Source: Coprinellus micaceus (taxonomy: Eukaryota > Basidiomycota > Agaricomycetes > Agaricales > Psathyrellaceae). Taken from it: a stretch of DNA of 64,000 bases. The stretch covers positions 3,162,001-3,226,000 of the forward strand of contig OX596337.1 of NCBI GenBank assembly GCA_951394405.1, written 5' to 3'. Every line of letters starts with the position of its first letter. Position 1 is the stretch's first letter. Under the pieces are notes generated by a model. The model saw only the letters and a program-made list of their open reading frames with translations, was not told the DNA's origin and searched no databases. Below, in pieces: positions 12,113-24,111 of this stretch. The position numbers and the translations under genes were made by a program.

Positions 12113-12908
12113 TCTGGCCTGTGTCTGTATGACATAACACGCGAGCTAATAGTACGGGGTTCACGTTCTATGTCTGCTAGGCACTGAGATAATAACGCGA
12201 ATTGCGCAGTTGAGAAGCAGATCGAGACAGATCGAGGGCTCATATGAAGAGTTCCATCTCAGGTCCCTTCTTATGAGAATTCTACTTGGAAACTGTTCTT
12301 AGCCCGCCGGAAAAGCAATCAATTGCGGTATTCTTTCCGCAGAGCTGCCGGCGGTTCTTTCGCGCCACGAAGAGCCCTACAAGGCGTAAATAGGCAACAC
12401 TGAGAAGGCGATGTGTGATGAAGGCAGAAAGCCCGCGGAAGCCACTGGAAGCTCTAGACACCCCGCAAACACCATGATTCTGTGCTGAGTTGCGTAGATT
12501 ATTCTTTTCAAAATGGGCGATAAAGGGCCGAGGGTGTGGGTCGCGAATATATCCACCCAATACAAACCATCGCCTTCCCCTGGCTATCACAGCTGTTGGA
12601 ATGTTGTGATCGTGCTGATGTACCCCATTGTCGTCGGCCTTTCAAGTGGGGGGAAACGGGGTGGAATCTAGCAGGGCAACCCAAAGATGGATACCACGGA
12701 AATGGGAGAGGCTTAAATGCCCGTTAGACAAATTCCCTCGACAAAGCCGTCACTGTTGCGTCTCTCCTCGCTGGAAGGGCATGGCCTGGTCCTAGATGGC
12801 CTGCTTAGATCTGAACGACATTGCATACGACACTGCACGAGCACTGTCATATGGGTAAGTTCTCTTTCCATCAAGATCGGGATATGATATTAAACCAACC
12901 TAGGTGTC
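12113..12908. other. Convergent intergenic spacer
   Basis: About 800 bp between the stops of the NDUFAF5 and TRM10 genes. Short ORFs on both strands show no family resemblance. No tRNA-like B box or tandem repeat was found. Confidence 0.5.
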
Positions 12909-14119
12909 TCAGCTCTCCTTCTCGTCGTGCCCTTCATCCCCCATCTTTTCTGGAGGCTCTTCCGTCCCCTGGCCGTCCGATTCTTCGCCCTCCTCCTCCA
13001 TAGGAACAACCACAGCACCAGCAACCACGATGGGCCCCGGCGTCGTGGAGGGACCAGCCCCTTGAAACTTGCGCTGAGGAATGACAGAGTAAAGCGCCTC
13101 TTCCCAGTTCCTCGTCTCGACCCACTTGACGAGGATCTCGAAGCACTGATTCACAGTTAGGACTTTGCGAGTGGGCATCGAAGCAAGATAACTGCCGATA
13201 GGAAGCTTCGCCGTCCGCACACCATGCTGCTTGGCTTTGTTCAGGCAGAGGTTCTAATCGCCCACGACGTCAACACAAAGTACCCTGGCGCGGGACCGAA
13301 CTGACCTTGTAGCGGTTGTGATCAACGATACCGCCGATTATATAGGTCTCGTCAGCCAGAAGCTCGGTTAGCTCCTCCTCGGAGTCCGCTGTCAGGTAGA
13401 CGATCTTACGGAGATTGGGATAGGCCGGTCCCTGGGCACCCTCGGGACTCGTGGCCTGGGTCTCCGAGTCGGAAGCGGGGTCCTGGTCACCTGCAGAATC
13501 CCTTTGCCACAAGTGTTCGAAGCCCTCCTGCCACCATTCCGTTTTGGTCCAACGTTTATACCCCGAATCGCCCAGACTGTCCATCCGCTCCTTCGTCTGG
13601 CCGTTGAGGCCGGTGAAGAGAAGGTCAAACGGAAACCCTGCCCCCTTGTTAGAAGCGTAGGTGAACGCCAACTGGGAGGTAAGAGATTTTATTTCCTGAA
13701 AAAAGGGAGCATCCAATGAACCCAAATCCCTGAACACCTGGAAAACGCAGGAGACGGACCTTGGGGGACATCAGGCTATCGAAGTCCAGATCTACGACGA
13801 CCCGCGCCCCGAAATCGAGCTTGCGTCTCTTTTGCCTCCTGCTCTGGTCGTCGTCATCCTCGTCAAGCTCTCCCGCTGCGCGCTTCTCTGCCTTTAGCCT
13901 TTTCTTCTCCTTTTTTGCTTCTTTCTCACGTGCACGGCGCTCTAGTTTCTGGGCAGCATAGCGCTGTTCCTTGGCTGCCCTCTTCGCGGCCTTTTTGGAG
14001 AGGGGGAGGCCCTCCGGTGCGAGAGCGGGGTCCGTTGGGGGTGGAACCGGTGAGGATTGGACTATGGAAGTCCCTCCTGACGACGGTGCGACTTGCGATG
14101 GGCCTGCCTGGTCAGTCAT
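12909..14119 (-). CDS. TRM10: tRNA (guanine-9-N1)-methyltransferase
   Basis: Three exons (14119-13760, 13695-13306, 13253-12909) encode 364 aa. Trm10 is a SPOUT-fold enzyme that methylates N1 of G9 in tRNA with S-adenosylmethionine. The N-terminus carries the usual lysine/arginine-rich tRNA-binding helix (KKAAKRAAKEQRY onward), then an acidic linker. The SPOUT domain starts at VVVDLDFDSLMSPKE. Its cofactor-knot motifs are visible: IVYLTADSEEEL, YIIGGIVDHNRYK with the family aspartate before HNR, AKLPIGSYL, and LTVNQCFEILVKW. The C-terminus is a low-complexity acidic tail. It is transcribed divergently from the thioesterase gene, 288 bp away. Confidence 0.94.
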
Positions 14120-14407
14120 CGTGGTGGTTGCGGGTCAAGAATGCAGCAGGGGTATATTCACGACGGTATTGACCTTGGAGGCGCGAGGAGCAGAGGGTGA
14201 GTTGATCGAAACTAATTAGCCGGTAAATGCCGGTGTTCTGCCTCAATCGATTATTTCGGGAGCCTAAATCTCGCACCCAGAACGCAGACTCAACTGGCGC
14301 GAGGTCCCTCAGCTGCATTCTTTCGCAGACTCCTTCTTCTTGCTCTACCTCTCTTTCTTCTGTACCACCATCTTGTCTGTGCACCCCTCCTCCACCTCGC
14401 TGCACCC
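14120..14407. promoter_or_regulatory. Divergent promoter, TRM10 / APT1
   Basis: A 288-bp gap between two outward-facing start codons must hold both core promoters. The APT1 side becomes C/T-rich just before its ATG, common in fungal 5' UTRs. No specific factor site is assigned. Confidence 0.5.
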
Positions 14408-15468
14408 ATGGCCTCCATCGCCCGCGAAGCCCTCAAGAGGATCACCATTCCTGCAATCTCCAGGCATACCGCGACCGTCATACTCGTCCACGTATGTCGT
14501 TACAGTGGCGTTGGTCTGAACCCATGCTCACCGTCGGCCTGTGCAACTCTTCGACCTCGCTGGGCGTCTTCTCGCAACTAGGGCCTCGGTGACACTGGGC
14601 ATGGCCTCACCCCCCTCGCAGAGATGTTCCGTGAGGATCCTGCTCTACGCCACGTAAAATGGGTGCTCCCCCACTCGTAAGTTCGATTCTGCTCTACCTG
14701 GCGAGCTTGAATCAGCCTTTTAACTTTATGATCTGGTCCCCGCTCCGCTGCACCCTGCCTTGTTGAATCCCCGTCCTCCCCACCGTTGGCGCCCATGATG
14801 CTCGTCATGTAGGCCAGAACAAGCTGTGACCGCGAACATGGGCATCGTCATGCCTTCGTGGTAAGCGCAACTCGCGTAGCCCTATCTCGTCACAACTCAG
14901 GGAGGCTTCCATAGGTTCGATATATATTCGTTCGGCTTCAACACCAACGAGGACGAGAGTGGCATGCTGGAATCTGCCCGCCAGATCAACGCCCTCGTCA
15001 CAGAGGAGGTCGACGCTGGCATTGAACCTAGCCGAATCATCCTCGGAGGGTTCAGCCAGGGAGGCACGATGTCCCTGCTCACTGGCCTCACTGGTGAGCG
15101 CAAGCTCGGCGGTCTCGTCGTTCTCAGCGGATGGCTCCCCCTGCGCAACAAATTCAAGGCGGTGAGCTACCGATGCTCTCCATAGGGTTCTAGGTGCTGA
15201 TTTCGCGGCATAGATGACCAGCGATCATGCCAAATCCACTCCCATCTTTTGGGGACACGGCAGCGAAGACCCTCTCGTCAAAGCCGAGTTCTCCAAGGAG
15301 TCGAAAGAATTTGTGACTGGCCAACTGGGTATCCCTGTTGGGACCGATGCCGCTGTGGCAAAGGGACTTGACTACCGCATCTACGGTGGTCTCGGTCACA
15401 GCACTAGCTCTCAGGAGTTAAACGACCTTCAAGCATGGTTGATCAAGGCCGTCCCTGATTCTAACTGA
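14408..15468 (+). CDS. APT1: Acyl-protein thioesterase 1
   Basis: Five exons (14408-14491, 14582-14676, 14813-14860, 14915-15161, 15214-15468) encode 242 aa, the normal length for this alpha/beta-hydrolase family. The enzyme removes palmitate from cysteines of proteins such as Ras and G-alpha, and also hydrolyses lysophospholipids. The oxyanion-side motif VHGLGDTGHG spans the first intron. The nucleophile elbow is GFSQGG, the acid is the aspartate of HGSEDPLV and the catalytic histidine is in GGLGHS. The WVLPHSPEQ and MPSWFDI segments are also typical. The sequence appears fully functional. Confidence 0.95.
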
Positions 15469-17540
15469 ACGTAACTTCCCGTCCCCAAGCCACCCTCACA
15501 CCCATATACCCATGTTTCCGTCACCGGATCCCAGTTTGTGTGGCCAATACGAACTGGATATGTAGATGAGTTCCATGTGTTCTTTGATATATCTCTCGGC
15601 TTCCTTCCTTTCAGATGGCACCACCATGGCGCAAGCACCGCCGTGGTGCATTCTTTATCTTTCCTTGTCCTCTTCGCTCGCGTATCGTATACTCGGCTTT
15701 CCGGCTGGGTCTTCTTGTATATGTCAAAATTGCGCTCGACTGTGTCACGGGGTATAGAACATTTTCCAAGGAAACTGGTTTCCTGTCGACTGATACGATA
15801 TCAGAGAGTGTCAGTCATTTTGACAGATTCTTCCGCCCCATGAATCGCCCACTCTTCAGTGAGTCCCTTCTACCCGTACACGAATCAGGGGACCCGTCGG
15901 TGTTAAGTTCACCTTCTTTCCACAGGAAACGGATTGATGAACATGTGCGGAAGGTGGATGCGATGATGCAACGAAGTGTGATAGAGATAAGTAAACGCGG
16001 GGCCGTTGGTCGGAGGAAGACCAAGCGCAGTCTTTTGCGATGAGTACCCGACTGTGGGCCTTGTACGCAGCGCTCAGGCAGCCACGGCCGAGGTGGAGTA
16101 ATGCTTGATTTTTGTCTGTCCCTCCGACTTACTCTTCTCCATCAATGCTGCTGGTCTCCGCGTCGCTGCCAGGGCTACAGATCGTTCCCGTCTCTCAATT
16201 CGAGACCGTTATCTCACAGGTGAATCAGCACGGTATTGATACCATCTCTCATTGCTTTGGACTGAATGCTCTTCAGAACCGGGGCTACGAATCCTGAACG
16301 CATGTGTGACGGAAGGATGTCGTTCAACTGACGTGAACAGAGGGATTTACACCGGTTGTGGTAGATCCCTATGTCACTACTCGCTTCGTAGAGGCTAGGC
16401 CTAGGGGGCCGCCGTCTTACCTCGTGGTAGACGACTGTTTGGGTTGTAAGTGATTCAAGTGACTCGACACAGAAGCGACCCTCTGCTGCATCCTATCCCC
16501 TTGGGCGTTTCACGCTAGACATCTGTTTAGGACTACGATTCAGGAATAACATATCAGAAGCGTCTAATAGAAGGTAGGCAAAGGCTTGGGTCTGGTGTGA
16601 TACTCTCTCGATAACGGCTATAGCTTACTAGACTTGGATTCCCCTCAGAAGACCTCACAATGTAGAGGGTCGGCCAGATCCCGTGAAACCGAGCCATGGA
16701 TAAGGGTTCGGTTGGGAGAACGATAAGATCTCCAGTCAAGGTTTGGGAGCGCTGATATATAGACTTCTGCGCTGTGAAGGGTCGTTCCTGTTCGATCGTG
16801 TCCAACCTCCCGGTCTCCGTCCAGAAGGTCATGTAAACTCTATGTAGATGTCGTATAAACCCACCGTCGCACGGTGGTCCCTGGTTTCCCAATGTGATCG
16901 TCTGCGAAGAGGTAAATAGGCTGAGCCCGAAGCACCTTTTTTACCGTTTCACGATGGATCTTTGGGGTCCCTCCGGTGAGCTTCGCACACCTCGAGGCGG
17001 TGATTGTCGCTCTATAAATAGTTACGGCGTTTGGACCAGTTGCCCGTCGGATACTCGAGGATTCGATCGGAGGGGGGAGTTATTAGAGCCTACAAACATC
17101 TTTAACTTCTTGCAGTGGCCCACTTTCCAATTACTGTGTGGATCCTGGGCTTTTCGCCGCAGAGCGTTACGGAACGTGGGCATTGGTGGCGGATAGGGGA
17201 TCAATTGCCGATTCAGGAAGGCCATCGGAGTTTGCCGTGGCCCGAGGGCCTTGTGCGCCCACCACGCCTTGTCGTCACCCCACAACCTTCTTTTCTCGTG
17301 ATACCTCTCACAAGCGTAAGGCCATTCTCTCTGCACGGCTCTCTGTACATCGGAATGCATTACAACAGACCTTCACTCTTCCAGGTCCTCGACCCACACG
17401 TTCTTCCGAACTTTCTCCCCCGGGCTCGACGGTCACAAGGAGACTGAGCAAGGGACCATCGTCCCAACAGAGAGCGATCTCCATTCTCTTCCGTTTCCGC
17501 CGATCGCACAGGTCCAAAGGATACCATCACTCCGAATCCA
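15469..17540. other. Gene-poor 2-kb interval
   Basis: No gene is supported. The only suggestive signal is at 15810-16043 (+): a GTGAGT...CCACAG pair at 15859-15927 flanks open sequence ending in a basic tail (RKTKRSLLR). No convincing upstream exons or family match were found. The 3' part, roughly 17100-17540, is probably promoter and 5' UTR of the following gene. Confidence 0.45.
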
Positions 17541-18092
17541 ATGTCGTCAGCCGACGCTACTCGTTCACAGGGCCTCCAGGGTCAGGGCACCACGAACGGG
17601 ACGGGGAATGATGTTGGCGTGCCTCCGAGCCCAAGTAGTCCGGGGAAGTTTGCACCGCCGCCACCCTATTCCGAATACCAAGTCCCTGCAGGGGCGTTGA
17701 ACGCCAACGCACACGCCTCGAGTTCGTCCGCGCACCCTGCATACCCCTCCTACCCGCAACACGGAATGCCTTATCAGCATGTTATACACTCAGGTCCGAA
17801 TCAGCAGGGAGTGCCTGTGATTGTGATACAACCTTCGACACCTGGGGTCACTCAGTCGCCAGGCCTATTTCATCAATTTGGGCCGACTCCTCTGAACGAT
17901 AGGCAGGTTCTCCTGCCGTATGCGTTTTACACGGAGCGAGCCATTGTGGATGCTCGTGCGAGGTGGAGGTTCCTGGAAGCGTTCTTGTGTGCGATTGGCA
18001 TATACCTGGGGATAGCGCTGCTGGTCGGGGTGGAAGGGTTTGGTGATGGCTGGTGGACGTTTGGTATGAACGGGAACTGGGCGGCTTCGTAG
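17541..18092 (+). CDS. Small single-pass membrane protein of unknown function, 183 aa
   Basis: A single uninterrupted exon. Residues 1-120 are rich in P, S, G and Y (PPPPYSEYQ, AYPSYPQH) and look disordered; PPPPYSEY contains a PPxY-like motif that could bind WW domains. A block DRQVLLPYAFYTERAI precedes a hydrophobic stretch, FLEAFLCAIGIYLGIALLVG (about residues 147-166). This probably spans a membrane and leaves a short glycine/tryptophan-rich tail. There is no signal peptide, so a tail-anchored-like topology with a cytosolic N-terminus is likely. I do not recognise the family. The reading is supported by open frame, codon texture and a clear domain boundary, not by homology. Confidence 0.65.
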   Translation: MSSADATRSQGLQGQGTTNGTGNDVGVPPSPSSPGKFAPPPPYSEYQVPAGALNANAHASSSSAHPAYPSYPQHGMPYQHVIHSGPNQQGVPVIVIQPSTPGVTQSPGLFHQFGPTPLNDRQVLLPYAFYTERAIVDARARWRFLEAFLCAIGIYLGIALLVGVEGFGDGWWTFGMNGNWAAS

Positions 18093-19560
18093 TTGTCGGG
18101 CCTGTGCTGCTGCTTATGACCACTTTATGACGATTTACTATGAGGTTAGTTTTGTTGTTTCCGTTGGCCAAGCGTCTACTAATTCTGCATAGCTCTTTTT
18201 AGCGGACCCACCATTGACACTGATTGTATTTATACCATCTATACCTATCTTGCTCTGATACTGTACTACTGATGCCTCACTACTCACCTATTTTTTCCGC
18301 AACTGGTGAGTGCTATAAGTTGCCGCGGGTTCGTCTCAGCGCTGACCGGATCCCCCATAGTTCAATACCCAACTGCCTCACCGGGAAATTATTGACATGA
18401 TCTATGCTTCCTAGGTAGCTTTCGAATGTTCGTCCGAGACCCCGTTCTATCGAATAACTGACGAGCGCCCGAGGAGATCATCCTCCATTCAACGTTCGAT
18501 TCAGGTCATTGGAACACCTCATATATTTGTTGGCTTCAAGTTCCGGAGAGAGTCGATGAGTCTTGCCCAGAAGCTGTCGGGAAGGTTGGCCGTGCGGAGG
18601 TCGGGCGAGTGCGCTCGAGATGGGTAGTGTAAATCGAGACACCCCCGAACTGATATGCGGCGGCCCCCGAGGTAATTAGGCTGAGCTCTAAAATGAATAT
18701 TATAAATGGGCATGGCCCCACGGTTTGCCTGACGCCAAGCAGGCGTGTTTTTGTCTTTGCGTCACATCGAGCCCTGCCCACGCTTGCATTTTGGCGGTCT
18801 TCTCTTTCATGCCACTACATGCCTCTGCTGCATGCCCCTTGCTCCTGCCCGCCATGGCCCATCCATTGAGTCTCTCCTGGCTGCAGTCTTCTCCTGCTCA
18901 CGGACAAAGCAAAAAGACACCCTTCCGCAACTGCTGAAAGCGACTCATTTTCACCCGATCGCTGCTCCGCCCAACGTTTCTGACTCGATTCCTGGACTGC
19001 GCATCGTCTGGGTTCGTCTGCTACGGCGATAGGACGCCCAACTGCGCAGGATTTGGAGGACAAGGCGTTCTCCGTAGCCATCCGCGATGATGTCGCGTCG
19101 AGGTATCACGTGGAGCGTGTGAATTGATTGTTTACCAGGTGGTCAATGCGCACTTGTTGGGGTGAATGACTAACTCGGCTTCCTTCAAGTTGATCACCAC
19201 ATTCCCCCGATTTCACATCCCCGCCTCCTTCCCCTCCGCCCCCTCGTCGTCGTCCGCCCTCCCCCGCCCTCGCTGTCGCCGACGTTCTCCACGCACATTT
19301 CCTTCGCTGCTCATCGTCTCCCCTCGCCGCCGATCTCCCCCGCCGCCCTCACGCCGTCCCTCGCGACGCCCTAAACCCATTAACGACGCGCTCCCCTCAT
19401 CGCTTATCTCCAACCCGCCCCGCCCCTGGCGCGCCCACCGCCAGGCCTCATCGTCGCCGCCAACAGCCATCGCTAGCCCCCTGGACCCCTGCTCGTTGAT
19501 GTGCTGAATATTCGTTTCCTGGACACAAAACTTTCACTGTATATTTAACACCTGCCCATC
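18093..19560. other. Intergenic region and C/T-rich leader upstream of the WHI3-like gene
   Basis: No independent gene is supported. From about 19195 to 19500 the + strand is extremely pyrimidine-rich, which looks like a long 5' UTR. A minimal upstream ORF (ATG TGC TGA, 19499-19507) lies just before the open frame of the WHI3-like gene. Confidence 0.5.
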
Positions 19561-22500
19561 TTGCCCACTCTGGCGACCACCACGCTCACCATCCAGTCGT
19601 CGCATCAGTTCGACGAGGACTTTATCAACAAGTCGCTTCTTGACTCACTCGACGCCCAAGCAGACGCCGAGCCCCCGCATTCCTCAGTCGACTCCGACAG
19701 CCAAGGCCCTTCCTCATTCAACGCTCCGTCCGATACATCCTCTACCTCTTCATCCATCGCATATCCCCTCTCTCTGCATTCCCAGCATCAGCATCTCCTG
19801 CGCTCGGACTCCCCCTCCGACCGTAACCAGCATATCCTCCATCAACTACAAGACTCATCCTTCGGATTGTACAGCCACTCCAGCAACATGAATATCCAGA
19901 CCGACTTCACTAACGAGTTCGAAACGACCAAGCTCCAGCAGCATGCTGGCAAGCTCAACGGCTTCGGCCCCAACAACAATTTCCGCGCCTCCTTTACGGC
20001 TATTCCCAACAACAATCGCCCCCATCCTTCGTCCTTCCGCGAGACCCATAACTTCATGCAACCCGATGTATATCCACCACAGATGACTTCACCGATGGGT
20101 AGCTACGACTCGCACGCAAGCTTCGACTTTGGGCATCCACAACCGGGTCTCGGTGGTCCCAAGCACTTCATGGGAGACTACAACGCCAACGCTGCTTCCC
20201 TCTTGTCCCACCATAACAACCCCAAGGCCAACGGGCCTATGGGGCAGCAGCAATCCCACGGGAAGTACCCAAACGCCCATGCATTTTCCGGTGGTGTCCA
20301 GTTGACGTCCCAAACGCCCTACGGTCCTCACATCCCAGCAGGCGCCTTGGGCAACAACCCACCGGCGCCGGCCCCCGCTCCTGCGCCTGCAGCTGGCAAT
20401 GCGAACACACAGGCCGCTTCCAACAATCAAGAGGAAATATGTACTATCTTCGTTGTCGGTTTCCCCGAGGACATGCAGGTACGTGGCTTTGACTCGTTAG
20501 ACGCCGGCTTATCTGACCGATCCCCTTCTTCAGGAACGAGAATTCCAGAATATGTTTACCTTCTCCGAGGGCTTTGAGGCAGCCACGCTGAAGATCCCCA
20601 ACAAGGAGTACACTGCCTACGGTGCTCGTGGGTATCAGGGGTTCACTGGGCCGAACGACCCATACAACTTGGTTACTGTCAACCAGGGTGGCGTTGTCGT
20701 CGATGGAGGACGAGATGGGACAATGTCGTCCTGGCCTGCCGCTCCTGGCGACGAATCCAACCCCCACTTCGGTGGGAACAACCCCAATATGGTCCCTCGT
20801 AAGCAGATCATTGGGTTCGCCAAGTTCAAGACACGTGACGCAGCCATCCACGCCCGTGACACCCTGCAAGGACGACGTGTCGATATCGAGAAGGGTGCTG
20901 TTCTCAAGGCTGAGATGGCCAAGAAGAATCTACACACCAAACGTGGTGTTGGCCCTGTTGCGGGGCCTGCCCTTCCTTCTACGACCCCCGGTTCTAGCCA
21001 GCCAATGCAGAACCACCCTCACATGAATGGGATGAACGTCGGCCCCCACTTGCCCGATCAGTTTAATCATCCCAACGACCCTTACCGTCAGGAGCCTATC
21101 GACATCGCTCCCCCTCGTCCCGGTGTTTGGCGGGACCAGCTCCAACGCGATGTCCATGCTGTTACGAACGGAATCAACTCAAACTACTCTTCCGACTTCC
21201 ACTCCCGCAAGGAAGAGGAAGAAGCCGTGCGCAGGCGAGAACGCGAGTCGAGCATCTACAGCGCCATGGGCTTCCCCAGTGCTGTCGGTCAAGGCCAAGC
21301 GACTCGTGGCCCGCGTGAGCGTGCTGAGGAAGAGGAGCGCAGAAGGAAGGAGAAGGAACGGATTCGTGCCAATTCGACCGCCTTCGACGGTTTCCTTCCG
21401 TCCATCGCTGCTCCGCCTCCATTGTCGCGACAGAACTCTGGTTTGAACGGTCTTCTGCCGCCCCCTATGGAGTCCGGGTCTGGTCTTGGATCGAGCCCCC
21501 TCCTCGCGAATGCCTTCGCCGCCGCCCCCAACATCAATCAGCAGTCCGCCTTCTCTTCTCAGCAGCATGACGACCTTGCCGTCGGCCCTTGGGACCATGT
21601 GCACACCGCCGGACTCAGCGCCTCTCGTTCGTCGTCTCAGCGTTCAACATCGCCCGACGAAGGCCAGGGCACTCGGTTTTCACCGGGTGAAGGCCGGCGC
21701 ACACAGTCCGAATCGAGTACATCCAGCGTTGGGGGTTCTCATGGCCCCGGCGTTATTGGATCTGGTTCGGTGAGCGGGGATGAGAGCGATATCGACCTCC
21801 ACAAAGTTATGAATGAGCTTTCTCTCAATACCGACAACGGTACGACTTCACCCCAGCTGCCTTCTCCGGCCTCTGGTGCTAGTTCGACGAGTACGAGGAA
21901 TGCCGTTGATCAAAACCCACCGGTATGTTCTTTCACCTTTCGAGCACTCGCCGTCTCTTACTGTTTTATAGATCAACACCCTCTACGTTGGAAACCTCCC
22001 AACGTCGCCTCCTCCTCTGGGCTACTCGTCGGATTACCTCGAAGAGAGTATCCGTAGTTTGTTCAGTGTGCAGCCCGGTTACAAGAGGATGTGCTTCCGC
22101 ACGAAAGCCAACGGCCCCATGTGTTTTGTTGAGGTACGTATCCTCAGAGCCCTTCCAATGCACCATCACTCATTCTCGGTCTAGTTCCATGACGTCACTA
22201 CCGCCTCTCAAGCGCTGAACCACCTCTACGGCAATACCTTAAACGGTCTCGTCAAGCATGGCGGGATACGGCTTTCCTACAGCAAGAATCCCCTCGGAGT
22301 TCGGACTCCTACGAGCGCTACTAGCCCCACCTCTGGCTCGCTTCAGGAGCAGCAGCAAGCGATGCAATCACTGGCCTTCCAACAAGACCAGTTCCGAGGA
22401 GAAGAAGTTTCGCAGACGCCCATCGGTTCGCGCCGGGACGGTAACAACGGCAACTACGGCAACACCTTTATGACCTCCCCTCCCCCTCGCTTCACCTCAC

Positions 22501-22781
22501 CCCCAGCTGGCCACATCGGTCAGTCGTCGATCTCGAGCACCGGCGGCCACTTTTCTCTCCGCACCAATGGCGGCAGCTTGTCTAGCTTGTATTCGTACAA
22601 CCTCGCCGCCGCGTCCGGTTTAGGTGGCTCGTCGGCTTCCTTCTCTCCCTTTGGAATCTCCAGCCCTCCTACGATACCCGAGCAATCCAGCTCTGACGAT
22701 CTCCCATCATTGCATGCCCAGCATTTCCATCGCACCTTGTCGCCGCCCGTTGGCAACATAGAGGCCACACGAGCTGGTTAG
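19561..22781 (+). CDS. WHI3: WHI3-like RNA-binding protein (split N-terminal RRM, C-terminal RRM)
   Basis: Exons 19561-20478, 20534-21922, 21972-22133 and 22185-22781, about 1021 codons. Whi3 binds mRNAs such as that of the G1 cyclin CLN3, and forms condensates that control cell-cycle entry and polarity. The N-terminal RRM begins at [13 protein letters not shown] and continues past the first intron ([17 protein letters not shown]). It ends at [16 protein letters not shown]. The second RRM starts at [17 protein letters not shown] and ends with the family signature [18 protein letters not shown]-rich linkers could drive condensation. The start is unresolved: the frame is open from a stop at 19546, but the first in-frame ATG is at 19888, after coding-like sequence ([16 protein letters not shown]). 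A missing upstream exon is likely. Confidence 0.88.
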
Positions 22782-24111
22782 ATGGGGCGAATGTTTCTCT
22801 CAATCATCCTTCATCATTCGCACTTCTCAACCACAATAATCCATCATCCACGCAATTTTTAAGTCAACACAACGCTCGCATCCCTTCATCCTGCAATCTG
22901 CAATTTATATATATGTACCGTTTACGAACATTTCCTATCTCCCATTTGCATATCTCTTCGTCGTCACATTTGTTCACGCCTGTGTTTTCCTTTCTTATCC
23001 GTCTTTCTGTCTTGTCTTCTTCGTCATGTTGTTATCGCTGTTGTCGGACTCGTCCCGCCTGTTTCAATATCGCACTGTAGTCTCGATCCTGGTCTCGTCA
23101 CATTCCACCCATCGCCATCCCCAATGACTTATATATCGACTCATTTCACTATCTCCCAGTGTTGTTTTATGACTTCGTCTTCGTCTCTCACATATCTACC
23201 TTATTCCAGTCGTGCTGTCCTCGTTCCCTATCTATATCAGCGCTTCCTGCTCACCCCACATACACATACACTCGTGCTTCCCGGTTTCTTCTCTATACTC
23301 CTTCTAGTTCATTCACCTTTACCCCCCTCTTATAAGCTATTCTGACAGTTCTTCGACTATCGCATTCTTCTCTCTACTCGCATTCCAAACGACGCTCGGT
23401 TTTCCTCGAGTTCTCGCTCAATTATTGACATCCTTTTACCCTAGCCCTCCTGTATTCTTACGGTTCCGCCAACGAACGTGTCTTGCTGCATAATACCGTC
23501 GTCTTGCTCAATGTTATACCCTGCCTGGAGTTTTTTGGTCAATATTTCGTCGCTTGTCGCATACGTTTCGTCTGCTTCGCAGTCGGCATGGCATTTTTCG
23601 CTGGTGGGCCGCATTCCTTCAATCAATACCCTTTGGACGTGAATCCGGGACGCTGCTACAACGAAAGCAGTGATGATACACGGTGCACATACAAAGTGTC
23701 AATGTAACATGCCACATGGACGCTATCCAGTGCGTACTAGTAGTCTTATGGTGGCGGACGGAGCAGGGTTGGGACGAGGAGGACGGCATGCAATACCTAC
23801 ATACATAAAGTCAAAAGGAAGCATTAAAAATGATAGCAACAGGACGCGAAGAACGAGAGGAAGTAGGTATGAGCGCATGTAGTCTTTCAATCGGTCTAGT
23901 GGATGACAGTGAGTACGTACTACTAGCAGGTGGTATTCGAGAAGTACATGAATAGGACAGAGAATGAGGAAGGAAGCCAACCATGTGAATGAGCAAAAAA
24001 TAGTCCACGAAAGAAGACAGGAGAGATAGAAACCACGAAAAGCGAAAGCGATCGAACAAGCAAAAGGACTAGCGACAAATGAGCGGGTGGGCGACGAGAC
24101 AATCCGACAAT
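22782..24111. other. Convergent 3' region, strongly T/C-rich
   Basis: 1330 bp between convergent stop codons. The first 650 bp are T/C-rich with many short TATATA and TTTTAT runs, consistent with a long 3' UTR of the WHI3-like mRNA. No gene or RNA gene was recognised. Confidence 0.5.

Noticed and set aside
19166..19507. 113-codon ORF in the leader of the WHI3-like gene
   Set aside because: Arg/Pro/Ser-only text from a C/T-rich tract. It is more likely 5' UTR.
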